Shown here: positions 7,642 to 15,652 of the stretch, one piece after another
Layout of the letters: every line of letters starts with the position of its first letter
Numbering within the stretch: position 1 is the stretch's first letter
Source: a virus
Direction: 5' to 3' (one strand)
IMG/VR virus record: IMGVR_UViG_3300046005_000547
Span: 1-64,000 of that record
DNA length: 64,000 bases
Notes under the pieces: model-generated
The model's input: only the letters and a program-made list of their open reading frames with translations
What the model was told of the DNA's origin: nothing
The model's database searches: none
Program-made: the position numbers and the translations under genes

Positions 7642-8217
7642 TTAGATATAGATACCAAATTGATTAGCCAACGCTTTCAATCCACCAGAATATCCTTGAC
7701 CAACTGCTTTGAATTTCCATTCATTATTGTATCGATAAACTTCGCCAAAAATCATGGCAGTCTCAGACGACGCACCTTCCGTTAAATCATAACGTAAGAT
7801 TTCAACGCCAGTGTCTTGGTTAATCAATCGAATATACGCATTATTGACTTGACCGAAGTTCTGACGACGTTGTTCTGCTTCATGGATTGTAACAGTAATA
7901 CTAAATTTATCAACATCTTTATGTGCGAGATTCAATTTGATTACAATTTGTTCATCATCTCCGTCACCAGAACCCGTTAGATTATCGCCAAGATGTTCTG
8001 TTGAACCATCAACTGATTTCAATTGATTATAGAAGATAAAATCCGAGTCAGAACGCGTCTTACCATTTGTCAATAAGAAAGCCGACGCATCCAAATCAAA
8101 CGGAGCCCCATCAGTTGTTCTGGCATCCCAACCTAATCCAACAACGATATTGGTTAATGATGGATCGATTTTTGTTAAAGATAAGTTGTTACCTTTTGTT
8201 AATGTTAAAGATGTCAT
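7642..8217 (-). CDS. terD: TerD-family calcium-binding stress protein
   Basis: A 191-residue TerD-domain protein. The domain begins near residue 23 with VVGLGWDA and shows [11 protein letters not shown], a Ca2+-binding acidic loop [13 protein letters not shown], and the terminal [15 protein letters not shown] found across the family. TerD proteins belong to tellurite-resistance and stress clusters and are linked to phage inhibition and membrane surveillance. In a phage the role is unknown. It follows a second TerD gene by nine bases in the same operon, and a terminator ends the unit. Confidence 0.92.
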   Translation of the reverse strand: MTSLTLTKGNNLSLTKIDPSLTNIVVGLGWDARTTDGAPFDLDASAFLLTNGKTRSDSDFIFYNQLKSVDGSTEHLGDNLTGSGDGDDEQIVIKLNLAHKDVDKFSITVTIHEAEQRRQNFGQVNNAYIRLINQDTGVEILRYDLTEGASSETAMIFGEVYRYNNEWKFKAVGQGYSGGLKALANQFGIYI

Positions 8218-8226
8218 GATATATTC

Positions 8227-8901
8227 CTATAGATAAGATTTTGAAATTGTTGATACGATGTCGTTTAATGTTACATCGTTGGTTGAGTCACCGATTGCGT
8301 TGAATTTCCATTCATTGTTATGTTTATACAATTTACCAAGAATCATTGAAACTTTATTTTTAAATGTATCGTCTTTAGAGATGTTATAACCGGCAAGAAC
8401 GAAATCTACTCTAGACGGTGTTCCTTCATAGATTCTAATTGACGCAAAAGGAATGTCATTGAATTTTTGACCTCTGTAAGAATTCAATACAACAAAGATT
8501 TGGTCAACATCTGGTTTCAATTCGTTTAATTTAATTGAGATGATTTCATTATCTAATCCATCATCTCCGTTTGAATCACCAACTAAATCATCACCAGAAT
8601 GTGTAATTCCTTTACCTCTTAGATTACCAAAATAGATTAGTTCATCTTTCACTTTGTTTTTAAATGTAATACAACTTACATCTAAATCAACAGCTGTTCT
8701 TCCAATCATACCCCAATTCACGCCAACGCAGATATTGGTTAAAGATTTTCCATCTTTTTCTAATGTAATACGTTGTCCTTTAACCAATGTCAATTTTGGT
8801 TGAACTTGTTGTTTCTGTTTTTCCTGTAGAGCAGCTTTTGTTGCTTCAACAGATGTTTCAATGTTATCGATAACATTTCTAATTGTATTAAAAATACTCA
8901 T
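8227..8901 (-). CDS. TerD-family protein with N-terminal extension
   Basis: A 224-residue TerD protein paralogous to its downstream neighbour. An N-terminal stretch of about 35 residues (MSIFNTIRNVIDNIETS onward) precedes the domain. Domain hallmarks are VGVNWGM, VDLDVSCITF, the acidic loop GDDLVGDSNGDD, and YKHNNEWKFNAIGD. I start at MSIFNT because GGAG precedes it and earlier codons overlap the upstream gene. The duplicated arrangement suggests the two proteins may form a hetero-assembly; this is inference. Confidence 0.9.
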   Translation of the reverse strand: MSIFNTIRNVIDNIETSVEATKAALQEKQKQQVQPKLTLVKGQRITLEKDGKSLTNICVGVNWGMIGRTAVDLDVSCITFKNKVKDELIYFGNLRGKGITHSGDDLVGDSNGDDGLDNEIISIKLNELKPDVDQIFVVLNSYRGQKFNDIPFASIRIYEGTPSRVDFVLAGYNISKDDTFKNKVSMILGKLYKHNNEWKFNAIGDSTNDVTLNDIVSTISKSYL

Positions 8902-8918
8902 GTTCGGATTCTCCGGAT

Positions 8919-9218
8919 TTAAAATTTTGATAAAACAGACGTCATGTTGAATGTAAATTCGCATTCAGTATCATTCACAATACCGATTGACATCATTCTA
9001 GTTTTTGGTAGATAAGGTGAAACTTGTGTGTTCTTGAAAACAATCAAAGCATTTGTCCAATTACATCCATCTTCAGAAACTTCAAGTTTAACTGTGAATG
9101 ATTTGTTGACTGAAGAAGCTCTTTCAAGCAATTCTTTAATTGGATGAGCTTGATGTCTGTTGTCTTCTTTGATAATCATTTCAAGAACTTTGTTTTTGTT
9201 TAATTTTGATGCGTTCAT
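8919..9218 (-). CDS. Hypothetical protein upstream of the TerD pair
   Basis: A 99-residue protein starting after AAAGGTGG. A basic N-terminus (MNASKLNKNK) is followed by mixed strands and VSEDGCNWTNALIVF. I do not recognise it. It is the first gene of the TerD operon, driven by the promoter at 9285-9312 through a leader that is shared with the operon at 28.7 kb. Confidence 0.75.
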   Translation of the reverse strand: MNASKLNKNKVLEMIIKEDNRHQAHPIKELLERASSVNKSFTVKLEVSEDGCNWTNALIVFKNTQVSPYLPKTRMMSIGIVNDTECEFTFNMTSVLSKF

Positions 9219-9284
9219 TTTATACCACCTTTGTAATTGATTTAGATTGATTTAAGTTCATTGGATTCTTCCAACTTGAAATCT
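9219..9284 (-). promoter_or_regulatory. Early-operon 5' leader with hairpin
   Basis: The untranslated leader carries TTGGA-AGAA-TCCAA, a small hairpin close to the predicted 5' end, then AACTTAAATC and an AAAGGTGG ribosome site. The same leader, with few changes, precedes the gene at 28,422. It may stabilise the mRNA. Confidence 0.6.
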
Positions 9285-9312
9285 ATTATAATGATTTTTC
9301 TTATCATCGAAA
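9285..9312 (-). promoter_or_regulatory. Early-type promoter (TTTCGA-N16-TATAAT)
   Basis: On the minus strand TTTCGA is followed after 16 bases by TATAAT and AGATTTC. The same arrangement recurs before many operons in this window. It drives the TerD operon. Confidence 0.8.
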
Positions 9313-9342
9313 GAAAAATCTTATTAAATTTTAAACAAAAAG

Positions 9343-9371
9343 AAACCCCAATTCCTAAGAACTGAGGTTTT
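9343..9371 (-). terminator. Probable terminator, imperfect stem
   Basis: AAACC and GGTTT with an interrupted inner stem and a CTAA loop are followed on the minus strand by TTTCTTTTTG. It lies just past the stop at 9375. Confidence 0.5.
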
Positions 9372-9374
9372 TGA

Positions 9375-9545
9375 TTATTCTAATTTGAACTTGGTCAATA
9401 ATTGGACGAATTGTACATATTCATCATCTGTTAATTCACCAATTGCTTTATCCAATAGATACGTTGTACTGAAATAGAACAGATTGTTATCTTCATCATA
9501 AAATTCTAATTCGGATTTCATGTCATTGTATAATACTCTATTCAT
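9375..9545 (-). CDS. Small acidic hypothetical protein
   Basis: A 56-residue acidic protein (MNRVLYNDMKSELEF onward) in frame with a start overlapping the end of the upstream gene by eight bases. No family recognised. It is the last gene of the unit that starts near 12.85 kb. Confidence 0.65.
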   Translation of the reverse strand: MNRVLYNDMKSELEFYDEDNNLFYFSTTYLLDKAIGELTDDEYVQFVQLLTKFKLE

Positions 9546-9723
9546 TTTCGAACACCTCATGTATATAATGTAACATTATATAAGAATCGGTTATGTCTGC
9601 TCCATCAACTAGATAAATCGATTTGGATTCATCAATTCCATATACAGAAATCTCAGTTCCTTCCAATTCAACTACCACGGTATCATTCTTCTTGATAACA
9701 TCTAAACATACATCAACTTTCAT
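9538..9723 (-). CDS. Small hypothetical protein
   Basis: A 61-residue acidic protein with predicted beta strands (VVVELEGTEISVYGID). It overlaps both neighbours by a few bases, typical of a coupled early phage operon. No function recognised. Confidence 0.65.
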   Translation of the reverse strand: MKVDVCLDVIKKNDTVVVELEGTEISVYGIDESKSIYLVDGADITDSYIMLHYIHEVFENE

Positions 9724-9901
9724 TTCTTTTACCGTAATCTAAAATAGTGCATTCGCAAATATATAAATTGTATGAACAAATCAACAATGCTTCTTTAATC
9801 CGTTCCGGCGTCATCTTTTCAATAATCTTTGCCCTGTATAATGCATCATTATTACAACCCGTTAATATCAACAACGATAACAATAAAATAAATTTAATCA
9901 T
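9713..9901 (-). CDS. Small lipoprotein
   Basis: A 62-residue protein with a signal peptide, MIKFILLLSLLILTGCN, ending in the lipobox LTGC, so Cys16 should be lipidated after export. The mature part of about 46 residues has three more Cys residues. Small phage lipoproteins can be superinfection-exclusion factors or outer-membrane spanins; no Rz-like partner overlaps it, so neither role is established. Confidence 0.75.
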   Translation of the reverse strand: MIKFILLLSLLILTGCNNDALYRAKIIEKMTPERIKEALLICSYNLYICECTILDYGKRNES

Positions 9902-10283
9902 TAGATGTCCCCGTTATATTCGGAATGAAATTCATTAAATGTTGAAAATTGAAATGATATGGAGGTTTATCTTGATTTGGTGCGATATTTCCAATCAAAC
10001 AAGGATTGAATTTAATCGATGGATTTTCGGTAAGCATATTTCTAAATGAATCGCCAAATGTTGCGTTCAACGGAACAACATCGATATACAATCCATCATC
10101 TAATAATTTGGCATTGGTGACTCTACCAACAATTCTATCAATTCTGATTGAAACTGATGATTCATCATCATCGAATACAATGTATGTATCTCCATGTTCC
10201 TTTAAGATTACATGAATTTGTTCATGCATTTGTTGAATAATATCATCTGTTAATACGTATTGATTTGAAACTACTTTAAACAT
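9894..10283 (-). CDS. Hypothetical protein, paralog of its upstream neighbour
   Basis: A 129-residue soluble protein. It shares an alignable layout with the protein at 10,276: a YVLTDD-type start, an acidic D-E-S block, GRVT or GRIT, DGLY-D and a C-terminal P-N-TG motif. The two therefore come from a tandem duplication. Function unknown. Confidence 0.75.
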   Translation of the reverse strand: MFKVVSNQYVLTDDIIQQMHEQIHVILKEHGDTYIVFDDDESSVSIRIDRIVGRVTNAKLLDDGLYIDVVPLNATFGDSFRNMLTENPSIKFNPCLIGNIAPNQDKPPYHFNFQHLMNFIPNITGTSND

Positions 10284-10659
10284 TGTAATCCACCCCAGTT
10301 AAGTTAGGGCTTATACAGACAAATACTTTGTAATTGATTTCATATGGTCTTCCTGATGATTGATTTAGAATATCTCCCATCATCACTACATTAAAATCAA
10401 GAGTTTGTTTATTCATCAACTCTTGTAGAAATTTACCGGCATCATTTGTATTGAATGTAAAATCAAAATACAATCCATCTTCTCTATTTTCAATCCGAGT
10501 GATTCGACCACAAGCAGTATTACCGTAGATAAACGATTCATCAGAATCCCCGAAGATAACCAGAGCAGTCTCAGACTGGATATGTCGTTGGATATCTTTA
10601 GTCATTCTTGTTTTGGTGTCATCAGTTAAGATAAAATCATTTGATGTAATTGAATACAT
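10276..10659 (-). CDS. Hypothetical protein, tandem paralog
   Basis: A 127-residue protein beginning MYSITSNDFILTDDT, a start preceded by AAGGAAATAAA. It aligns with the protein at 9894 along its length (GRITRIENREDGLYFDF against GRVTNAKLLDDGLYIDV). It overlaps that gene by eight bases. Longer open frames upstream lie across the preceding gene and are not used. Confidence 0.75.
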   Translation of the reverse strand: MYSITSNDFILTDDTKTRMTKDIQRHIQSETALVIFGDSDESFIYGNTACGRITRIENREDGLYFDFTFNTNDAGKFLQELMNKQTLDFNVVMMGDILNQSSGRPYEINYKVFVCISPNLTGVDYNV

Positions 10660-10882
10660 TTTTATTTCCTTCAATATGTTGACATAGTTCATCCACCGTA
10701 GCGAATGTATCCCATTCTTCTGAATCGTCATTATAAACAGCCCAATATGATTCACCAACCCATGGCGATACAGACATAATGTTATTATCGAAATATGCTG
10801 TGCCAGAAGCAATATCATAATGGATAATGTCATCGTCAGTTGGGTGTTTTAAGATTTCAAGTAATGTTCTGTTATCTTTCAT
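10637..10882 (-). CDS. Hypothetical acidic protein
   Basis: An 81-residue acidic protein rich in aromatic residues (GESYWAVYNDDSEEWDTF). Its ends overlap both neighbours. No family recognised. Confidence 0.7.
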   Translation of the reverse strand: MKDNRTLLEILKHPTDDDIIHYDIASGTAYFDNNIMSVSPWVGESYWAVYNDDSEEWDTFATVDELCQHIEGNKNVFNYIK

Positions 10883-11423
10883 AATTTGTTACCTTATGGT
10901 CTGATTCAATAATCTCTAAAATTGAATCAACTGTTTTTGAAGAAACTATAATTGAATGAAACGATAACTCAGATTTCAATAACAAAGAATGAATATTGTC
11001 GTCAATCAACATTGCTTCTTCAACTGTTTGATTTCTACCATATTCTTGGAACCCATGATGTTCTAAATCTCGTTTCAAGAAGATTTCTGTATTATAAAAC
11101 AAATCATGTGCATCTTTAATCAATTCTTTCAGAATTGGCAAATCATAATCTTCTGAGATATAATTCAATTGCATCAACAATGGTGAATCTGTAATTACAT
11201 AATCGACTTGGTCTTTGAGTCTTCTGATTTTAGATAATTGTTTGGCAAAGACGTATTCTTGATTATTTTTAAGAATGTTATGACGTTTGTCGTAAGTCAA
11301 ATCTTTTGCGTATTCAGATACAAGTTCAACTTTGTATCCTTTTGATTTCATCCGATAGAATAGACCAGCAGCCGTAGTTGATTTACCTGTACCTGGACCA
11401 CCGTATAAATTAATTATTTTCAT
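10872..11423 (-). CDS. P-loop NTPase/kinase (AAA_28, NadR-like)
   Basis: A 183-residue P-loop protein with Walker A GGPGTGKST (residues 8-16), an ELVSEYAKDL segment after the second strand, DYVITDSPLL as the Walker B region, and a central helical lid. This layout fits the AAA_28 group, which includes the ribosylnicotinamide-kinase domain of NadR. A kinase acting on a nucleoside is likely. Nicotinamide riboside would fit the NAD genes elsewhere in this arm, but that is inference. Confidence 0.8.
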   Translation of the reverse strand: MKIINLYGGPGTGKSTTAAGLFYRMKSKGYKVELVSEYAKDLTYDKRHNILKNNQEYVFAKQLSKIRRLKDQVDYVITDSPLLMQLNYISEDYDLPILKELIKDAHDLFYNTEIFLKRDLEHHGFQEYGRNQTVEEAMLIDDNIHSLLLKSELSFHSIIVSSKTVDSILEIIESDHKVTNYER

Positions 11424-11625
11424 GAGTTTCGAATCCTTTTAAAAAATTGTCATCTGTATGTAATTTGAGATCACGTATATCTGCTTGGGATAATACACCT
11501 TCTTTATCAACAACAGCTAATTTTGCCATATTATTGACGACAAATACGTCAGATACAATTAAAACAATTTCTGGTTTATTGTATTTGCTTATGATGTATG
11601 TAGCAAATTTACCTTTTAAATTCAT
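11410..11625 (-). CDS. Small hypothetical protein
   Basis: A 71-residue protein, MNLKGKFATYIISKY onward, probably a small beta barrel by its strand pattern. GGTGG lies before the chosen Met. It overlaps the kinase gene by 14 bases. No function recognised. Confidence 0.65.
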   Translation of the reverse strand: MNLKGKFATYIISKYNKPEIVLIVSDVFVVNNMAKLAVVDKEGVLSQADIRDLKLHTDDNFLKGFETHENN

Positions 11626-11626
11626 T

Positions 11627-12025
11627 TTATCCACCATTCATTTCAATTTTATGTTTGATTTCAGAAATATCTAATTCAGGATGATGCCAGATTGTTCTGA
11701 ATGTAAATGTTGTATCGTCGAATCTTGATTGTAATAATGGAGTAATACTATCATAGCAAACATCACATCCAAGTTTCAATTCATTTTTATAGAATTCTCT
11801 TAGACAATTAAAATACATCTGTTTGAATAGAATATGTTTGTTTCCCATAATATCTTCGACACACCAGACAACACCACCGAATGGTAATCCATCTAATACA
11901 TTCCGAACAACTTGTTTATCCACGATTAAATCTGTATCAACAATGAATTTACCATTATCCATTCTGTTAAAGATTTCAGATAATCTAAATTTATCATCGC
12001 TTGTTCTAAAGTTCTCAATAATCAT
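11627..12025 (-). CDS. Hypothetical protein
   Basis: A 132-residue protein starting MIIENFRTSDDKF, its ATG overlapping the upstream stop as ATGA. It contains two Cys in LGCDVCYD, and a His pair in RTIWHHPEL near the end. No family recognised. Confidence 0.7.
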   Translation of the reverse strand: MIIENFRTSDDKFRLSEIFNRMDNGKFIVDTDLIVDKQVVRNVLDGLPFGGVVWCVEDIMGNKHILFKQMYFNCLREFYKNELKLGCDVCYDSITPLLQSRFDDTTFTFRTIWHHPELDISEIKHKIEMNGG

Positions 12026-12300
12026 AATTCCCATCCTTCTGTCAAAAAGAATTCTCGTTTTTCTTGTGCTGGATCGAATGAATCCAATTCATTGATATGA
12101 CAACTTGATGACCAAATTGTTAATCCTTGTTCTTCTTCAAACGCTTCGATAATGAATTTGTCGTTCCATGTATCAATTTTAACGCAAATATCATTATCTA
12201 ATACAATGTAATTCAGTTGATTGTTAAAATGTAATACAACTTCTTTGATTTGTTTGTTGAATCGTTTAAACAACATTTCTTTTGCTAATTCATGATTCAT
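12022..12300 (-). CDS. Hypothetical protein
   Basis: A 92-residue protein with predicted alternating helices and strands (VVLHFNNQLNYIVLDND). It sits two bases from the upstream gene and overlaps the downstream one by four. No function recognised. Confidence 0.7.
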   Translation of the reverse strand: MNHELAKEMLFKRFNKQIKEVVLHFNNQLNYIVLDNDICVKIDTWNDKFIIEAFEEEQGLTIWSSSCHINELDSFDPAQEKREFFLTEGWEL

Positions 12301-12301
12301 T

Positions 12302-12541
12302 TTAACCTCTCGCTAATTGTTTTGTTAATTTTTCAATCAATGTATCTATTCCATATCCATCAAATCCTGTGAACACAATGATACATGTATCGATTTCCAA
12401 TGAATAAAGATTACCAAATGATTCGTTTAATGACACCAATTTACGATGTTCAATAAACAATGAGACAATCTTTAATTCAGAATCCACGAAACTATCTTTA
12501 CAACGATACACTTGTTTTAATTGACCTTTAGAATCATACAT
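12302..12541 (-). CDS. Hypothetical protein
   Basis: A 79-residue protein beginning MYDSKGQLKQVYRC. I prefer this start because GGAGG stands seven bases upstream and the gene then follows its neighbour without overlap. A longer frame exists but would overlap that neighbour by 77 bases. No function recognised. Confidence 0.65.
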   Translation of the reverse strand: MYDSKGQLKQVYRCKDSFVDSELKIVSLFIEHRKLVSLNESFGNLYSLEIDTCIIVFTGFDGYGIDTLIEKLTKQLARG

Positions 12542-12554
12542 GACACAACCTCCA

Positions 12555-12851
12555 TTAAACCAATTCTGTGTAAATTTCAATTGTCTGAAATTCTTCATTG
12601 AAACTAATTTGGGTGTAAATTTCATCACCAAGATGTTTTACAATTTTACAGAAACTCAACAACAAATCTCCAGTTTCGTCATCTTCATCCATTTTGTATT
12701 TCATTTTTGAACATATTGATTCGATTCTTGTTTTAACATTTGTTTCAGGGAAGACGACTTTTAATTCTTCACCCAAATCAGATACAACAATGAATCCTGA
12801 TTTAACCAATTCTGGTAACAATTTTGATTTAACGTCAGTTGTGATGCTCAT
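12555..12851 (-). CDS. Hypothetical protein, first gene of an early operon
   Basis: A 98-residue acidic protein (DEDDETGDLLLSF). It is the first gene behind the promoter at 12,897, with a short leader of about 40 bases. No function recognised. Confidence 0.7.
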   Translation of the reverse strand: MSITTDVKSKLLPELVKSGFIVVSDLGEELKVVFPETNVKTRIESICSKMKYKMDEDDETGDLLLSFCKIVKHLGDEIYTQISFNEEFQTIEIYTELV

Positions 12852-12896
12852 GATACTCTCCTAAAATTTTAAATGGTAACTTCTTATCTGAAATCT

Positions 12897-12924
12897 ATTA
12901 TAATGTTTTTTAGATTCATCGAAA
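12897..12924 (-). promoter_or_regulatory. Early-type promoter
   Basis: TTTCGA, 16 bases, TATAAT on the minus strand, followed by AGATTTC. It precedes the operon 12,851 to 9,375. Confidence 0.8.
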
Positions 12925-12927
12925 GAA

Positions 12928-13113
12928 TTATTTTTGTATTTCTAATGAATCGTTTTCTTCAGGACATTGCTTACCGATAATCCTAAGACATTGTTGTTCC
13001 TTTATATAATGGATTTGTTGTCTCATTTTATCGTATATATCAACATAATAACTTGTTGATATTTCTGATGTTAATATCATTAACAATAATACGGTCAATT
13101 CTTTGTAATACAT
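12928..13113 (-). CDS. Small membrane or secreted protein
   Basis: A 61-residue protein with a hydrophobic N-terminal segment (ELTVLLLMILTSEISTS) that can be a signal peptide or anchor, then a charged part with two Cys. It lies between a terminator and the promoter at 12,897. It has no clear promoter of its own, so expression depends on readthrough. Confidence 0.55.
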   Translation of the reverse strand: MYYKELTVLLLMILTSEISTSYYVDIYDKMRQQIHYIKEQQCLRIIGKQCPEENDSLEIQK

Positions 13114-13130
13114 TTTCTTTACTCAAAAAG

Positions 13131-13163
13131 AAACCCGATAGAGATTTTCGCTCTATCGGGTTT
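13131..13163 (-). terminator. Strong terminator
   Basis: A 13-bp perfect stem AAACCCGATAGAG and its complement, with T-rich sequence on both sides. It could act in both directions. Confidence 0.85.
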
Positions 13164-13166
13164 TGT

Positions 13167-13580
13167 TTATTTTGGTTTGAATCCTTCTGTGAACCAGCCA
13201 ACATTCTTAAATTGTTTGTTGATTAGTTCTGCTTTGTAATTGTTTTCAAGTTTCAATGCTGAAGTATGAATAGAAACAAATTGTCTCAAAAATTCTTCAA
13301 ATTTAATTGAAGGAAAATCTTCATCTTCTTTTATCAAATTGAAGAATTCCACCGGTCTCGTGATATACTCTGTTATCTCAAAACGTTTGATTACAATAAT
13401 TTCAAAATAATCATATTCCTCGTTTCTGATTATTGAAATCAATTCAAGACCGTTTGATTTAAAGAAATCCATCCAAGCAATTATATCAGGATTATGTACA
13501 TGTTCAAATCTTTTAAATCGAGAACCATCAGAATTATAAACAGAATACCCAGTTTCTGATTGATATGCTTTCATTTTCAT
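13167..13580 (-). CDS. Hypothetical protein
   Basis: A 137-residue protein with GGAG ten bases before the start. Its N-terminus (AYQSETGYSVYNSDGSRF) is strand-rich and the C-terminal half is helical. It ends at a terminator. No function recognised. Confidence 0.7.
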   Translation of the reverse strand: MKMKAYQSETGYSVYNSDGSRFKRFEHVHNPDIIAWMDFFKSNGLELISIIRNEEYDYFEIIVIKRFEITEYITRPVEFFNLIKEDEDFPSIKFEEFLRQFVSIHTSALKLENNYKAELINKQFKNVGWFTEGFKPK

Positions 13581-13589
13581 GTTATACTC

Positions 13590-13982
13590 CTATAGTAAAT
13601 CAGCAAATAACAATGCGACACTTAGATACGAAAAACAAGATGAACGTTCTGAAACTTTCCATTCATCACCATCAAACAAATAATTGAATTGTTGTCCATT
13701 GGAAATCATGAATTGTTTGTAAGATTCAATTGAATCAAAATGATTTGGTTTGTTTAAGAACCATGAATCGCCCATATCTCTTGTTCTGAATTCAGATTCA
13801 TCAATAGTTTTACCTAATGATGAAAGATTACCTTTTGAAATCAATTCTTCAACAATTGTTTGATTGTCATAACGTTCAAACAAGATTTTACCATTTGTTG
13901 TTAAATCGCCATCCCAATGACAGAACACTTGCGAAATAGAACCATCTTGTAATTTAACAGAGATTGTAGAATTAGTTGCCAT
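13590..13982 (-). CDS. Hypothetical protein
   Basis: A 130-residue protein containing VFCHWDGDLTTNGKILFERY and a Trp-rich middle. Small proteins with a CHWDG start are common in phages and plasmids with no assigned role. It is the first gene after the promoter at 14,027. Confidence 0.75.
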   Translation of the reverse strand: MATNSTISVKLQDGSISQVFCHWDGDLTTNGKILFERYDNQTIVEELISKGNLSSLGKTIDESEFRTRDMGDSWFLNKPNHFDSIESYKQFMISNGQQFNYLFDGDEWKVSERSSCFSYLSVALLFADLL

Positions 13983-14026
13983 GATACACCACCCTTATAA
14001 AAGATTAAAATTTAATGTTGAAATCT

Positions 14027-14054
14027 ATTATAAGGGATTTTCGATGTTTCGAAA
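14027..14054 (-). promoter_or_regulatory. Early-type promoter
   Basis: TTTCGA, 16 bases, TATAAT on the minus strand, with the same AGATTTC extension as other sites. It precedes the gene at 13,590. Confidence 0.8.
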
Positions 14055-14063
14055 GATTTATTT

Positions 14064-14483
14064 TTAATTCATTCTTTCTGCGTATTGATGAATTCTAGTG
14101 TTAAATGAATTCACCGTTTCGGAACAATAAACAAGATAATCTGATTGTACAACAGCTAATCCACCTCTTGTATTGATTAAATCAACAACCGCAGATAAAC
14201 TTCTTAATTGGAATTCATCAAATCCATCAGGAACAATACATACAATCGTTTGTTTATTCATATGAACAGAATCAACCATTTCTGCGATTGAGAATACTCC
14301 AGTCATTTCCTTTGTAATACAATATAAATGAATATCACATAATTCTTTCTGTTGTTTTTCAATTTCTTGACATTCTGGCGTCCAGTCTTTTACAACAGGA
14401 TTAAAATAATCAATTCGTAATAATGGAATGAGTTCTTCTCTCCACGTTGTTTTGTTACATGTACCGCCTAAAAACACTTTCAT
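14064..14483 (-). CDS. Nucleoside 2-deoxyribosyltransferase-like protein
   Basis: A 139-residue protein of the nucleoside 2-deoxyribosyltransferase-like fold (PF15891 type). The start MKVFLGGTCNKTTWREEL, then YFNPVVKDW, and an acidic IAEMVDS stretch in the expected catalytic-Glu position support the call. Members cleave or swap nucleobases on deoxyribonucleosides; some phage and defence relatives act on modified bases or NAD-like substrates. The substrate here is unknown. A second member lies at 15,024, so this phage keeps two. Confidence 0.8.
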   Translation of the reverse strand: MKVFLGGTCNKTTWREELIPLLRIDYFNPVVKDWTPECQEIEKQQKELCDIHLYCITKEMTGVFSIAEMVDSVHMNKQTIVCIVPDGFDEFQLRSLSAVVDLINTRGGLAVVQSDYLVYCSETVNSFNTRIHQYAERMN

Positions 14484-15028
14484 GATTGTAATTCCTCTAA
14501 TTCTTTATTGATTTGTTTGATGCGTCGTTTTCTGTAAATTTCATCATTGACTTCCCAAGCAAATTTGGCATCAACGAATTGTTCCTTTAACCATTCAATA
14601 CTTTTTGGTGGTAATAACATTGGTTGAGTTTGATAGATTTCAATTCCAGATTTAACTACTTTAACAAATGGTCTAATCTTATCTTCATAAAACGCTTCAA
14701 GTTTTGGTGGTACAATTTCTGGTTGAGTGTATCCTTGTAATGTATATAATTCTTGTTTTAATTCCAAACATTTCAATTCTTTATATACATGAACATTATT
14801 GTTATACACTTTTAATGCTTTGTCTAATGATTCAATTAGAGTGTCAATTTTATCTGGTCGAATGTGATTTCTATTTGGACCATCATCAGACCACAATCTA
14901 GTGCGCGACTCAACTACAATATGTTCTCTTGTGGTATAAACGTACAATCCATGATTGGATACAAAGAACTCAATCAATCCTGTTTTAGAATCATCAGTTT
15001 GCTTCTTAAAGAAATTAAACAATCTATT
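14480..15028 (-). CDS. Hypothetical helical protein
   Basis: A 182-residue protein starting MNRLFNFFKKQ, with GGAGG eight bases upstream. It contains a strand-rich central part (GLYVYTTREHIVVESRTR) and a basic C-terminal coiled helix (YRKRRIKQINKELEELQ). It lies between two deoxyribosyltransferase-like genes and overlaps both by a few bases, so joint expression is clear. Function unknown. Confidence 0.7.
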   Translation of the reverse strand, partial: NRLFNFFKKQTDDSKTGLIEFFVSNHGLYVYTTREHIVVESRTRLWSDDGPNRNHIRPDKIDTLIESLDKALKVYNNNVHVYKELKCLELKQELYTLQGYTQPEIVPPKLEAFYEDKIRPFVKVVKSGIEIYQTQPMLLPPKSIEWLKEQFVDAKFAWEVNDEIYRKRRIKQINKELEELQS

Positions 15029-15482
15029 CATAATCAAATCCTCCACTAACAATTTCATTCACCATATCTTGTAAATTATCATGTACAACAACTTCTGGAC
15101 GAATCAATCCTAATTGGATGATAACATCGTTTCTACGTTGGTAATCAGGATGACATGTAACAAAGATTTGTTTATTTGAACCTGCATGGACTCCTAATTC
15201 ATACAATGTAATTGGACACATTGTCTCAGGAGCAAAATAGAATAATACTGCATCTGCTAAATGTAAATGGTTATATTCCCATTCAATTTGTTCTTTCGAC
15301 ATATCAGGATTAGATACATCAAAATTGGAACGTCTTGGATTCAATAGATCGACATCATAATCATCAAACAGTTGAATGATTTCAGATTGCCAATCAGAAC
15401 AATTTGTGATACCACCAGCAATAAAGATTGATGGAATTTCTTCAGATTTTGTGTAAATTGTTGGACATTGAAATTCTTTCAT
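15024..15482 (-). CDS. Nucleoside 2-deoxyribosyltransferase-like protein
   Basis: A 152-residue protein of the same superfamily as that at 14,064 but clearly diverged. Key segments are IFIAGGITNCSDWQSEII, LLNPRRSNFD, then ADAVLFYFAPETMCPITLYELG, where the Glu of LYELG matches the catalytic Glu of the family. The chosen Met has GGGGAAT before it. Possible roles are nucleoside salvage or removal of modified bases. Confidence 0.85.
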   Translation of the reverse strand: MKEFQCPTIYTKSEEIPSIFIAGGITNCSDWQSEIIQLFDDYDVDLLNPRRSNFDVSNPDMSKEQIEWEYNHLHLADAVLFYFAPETMCPITLYELGVHAGSNKQIFVTCHPDYQRRNDVIIQLGLIRPEVVVHDNLQDMVNEIVSGGFDYE

Positions 15483-15652
15483 TTTATTCCCCATATTGAT
15501 TTTAATTCTGAGATGACGTTATCTTGCCATTCGTTTGCGATAGATTCAGATAATGTTTTAATACCATTATTAACATATCTATTGTTTTCTCGTTCCACAT
15601 TTTTCCTGGATAATGATAGATTGTTGAATCTTTGTTGTTCTTTATTAATCAC
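15479..15652 (-). CDS. Small protein with a probable GTG start
   Basis: A 57-residue frame, helical and charged (RFNNLSLSRKNVEREN). I place the start at a GTG overlapping the stop of the upstream gene, because GGAGG stands eight bases before it. An ATG further upstream would lie deep inside that gene. Its end overlaps the next start by four bases. No function recognised. Confidence 0.55.
   Translation of the reverse strand: MINKEQQRFNNLSLSRKNVERENNRYVNNGIKTLSESIANEWQDNVISELKSIWGIK

Noticed and set aside
9713-9901. Rz1-type outer-membrane spanin
   Set aside because: It has a lipobox but is not Pro-rich and no Rz gene overlaps it.
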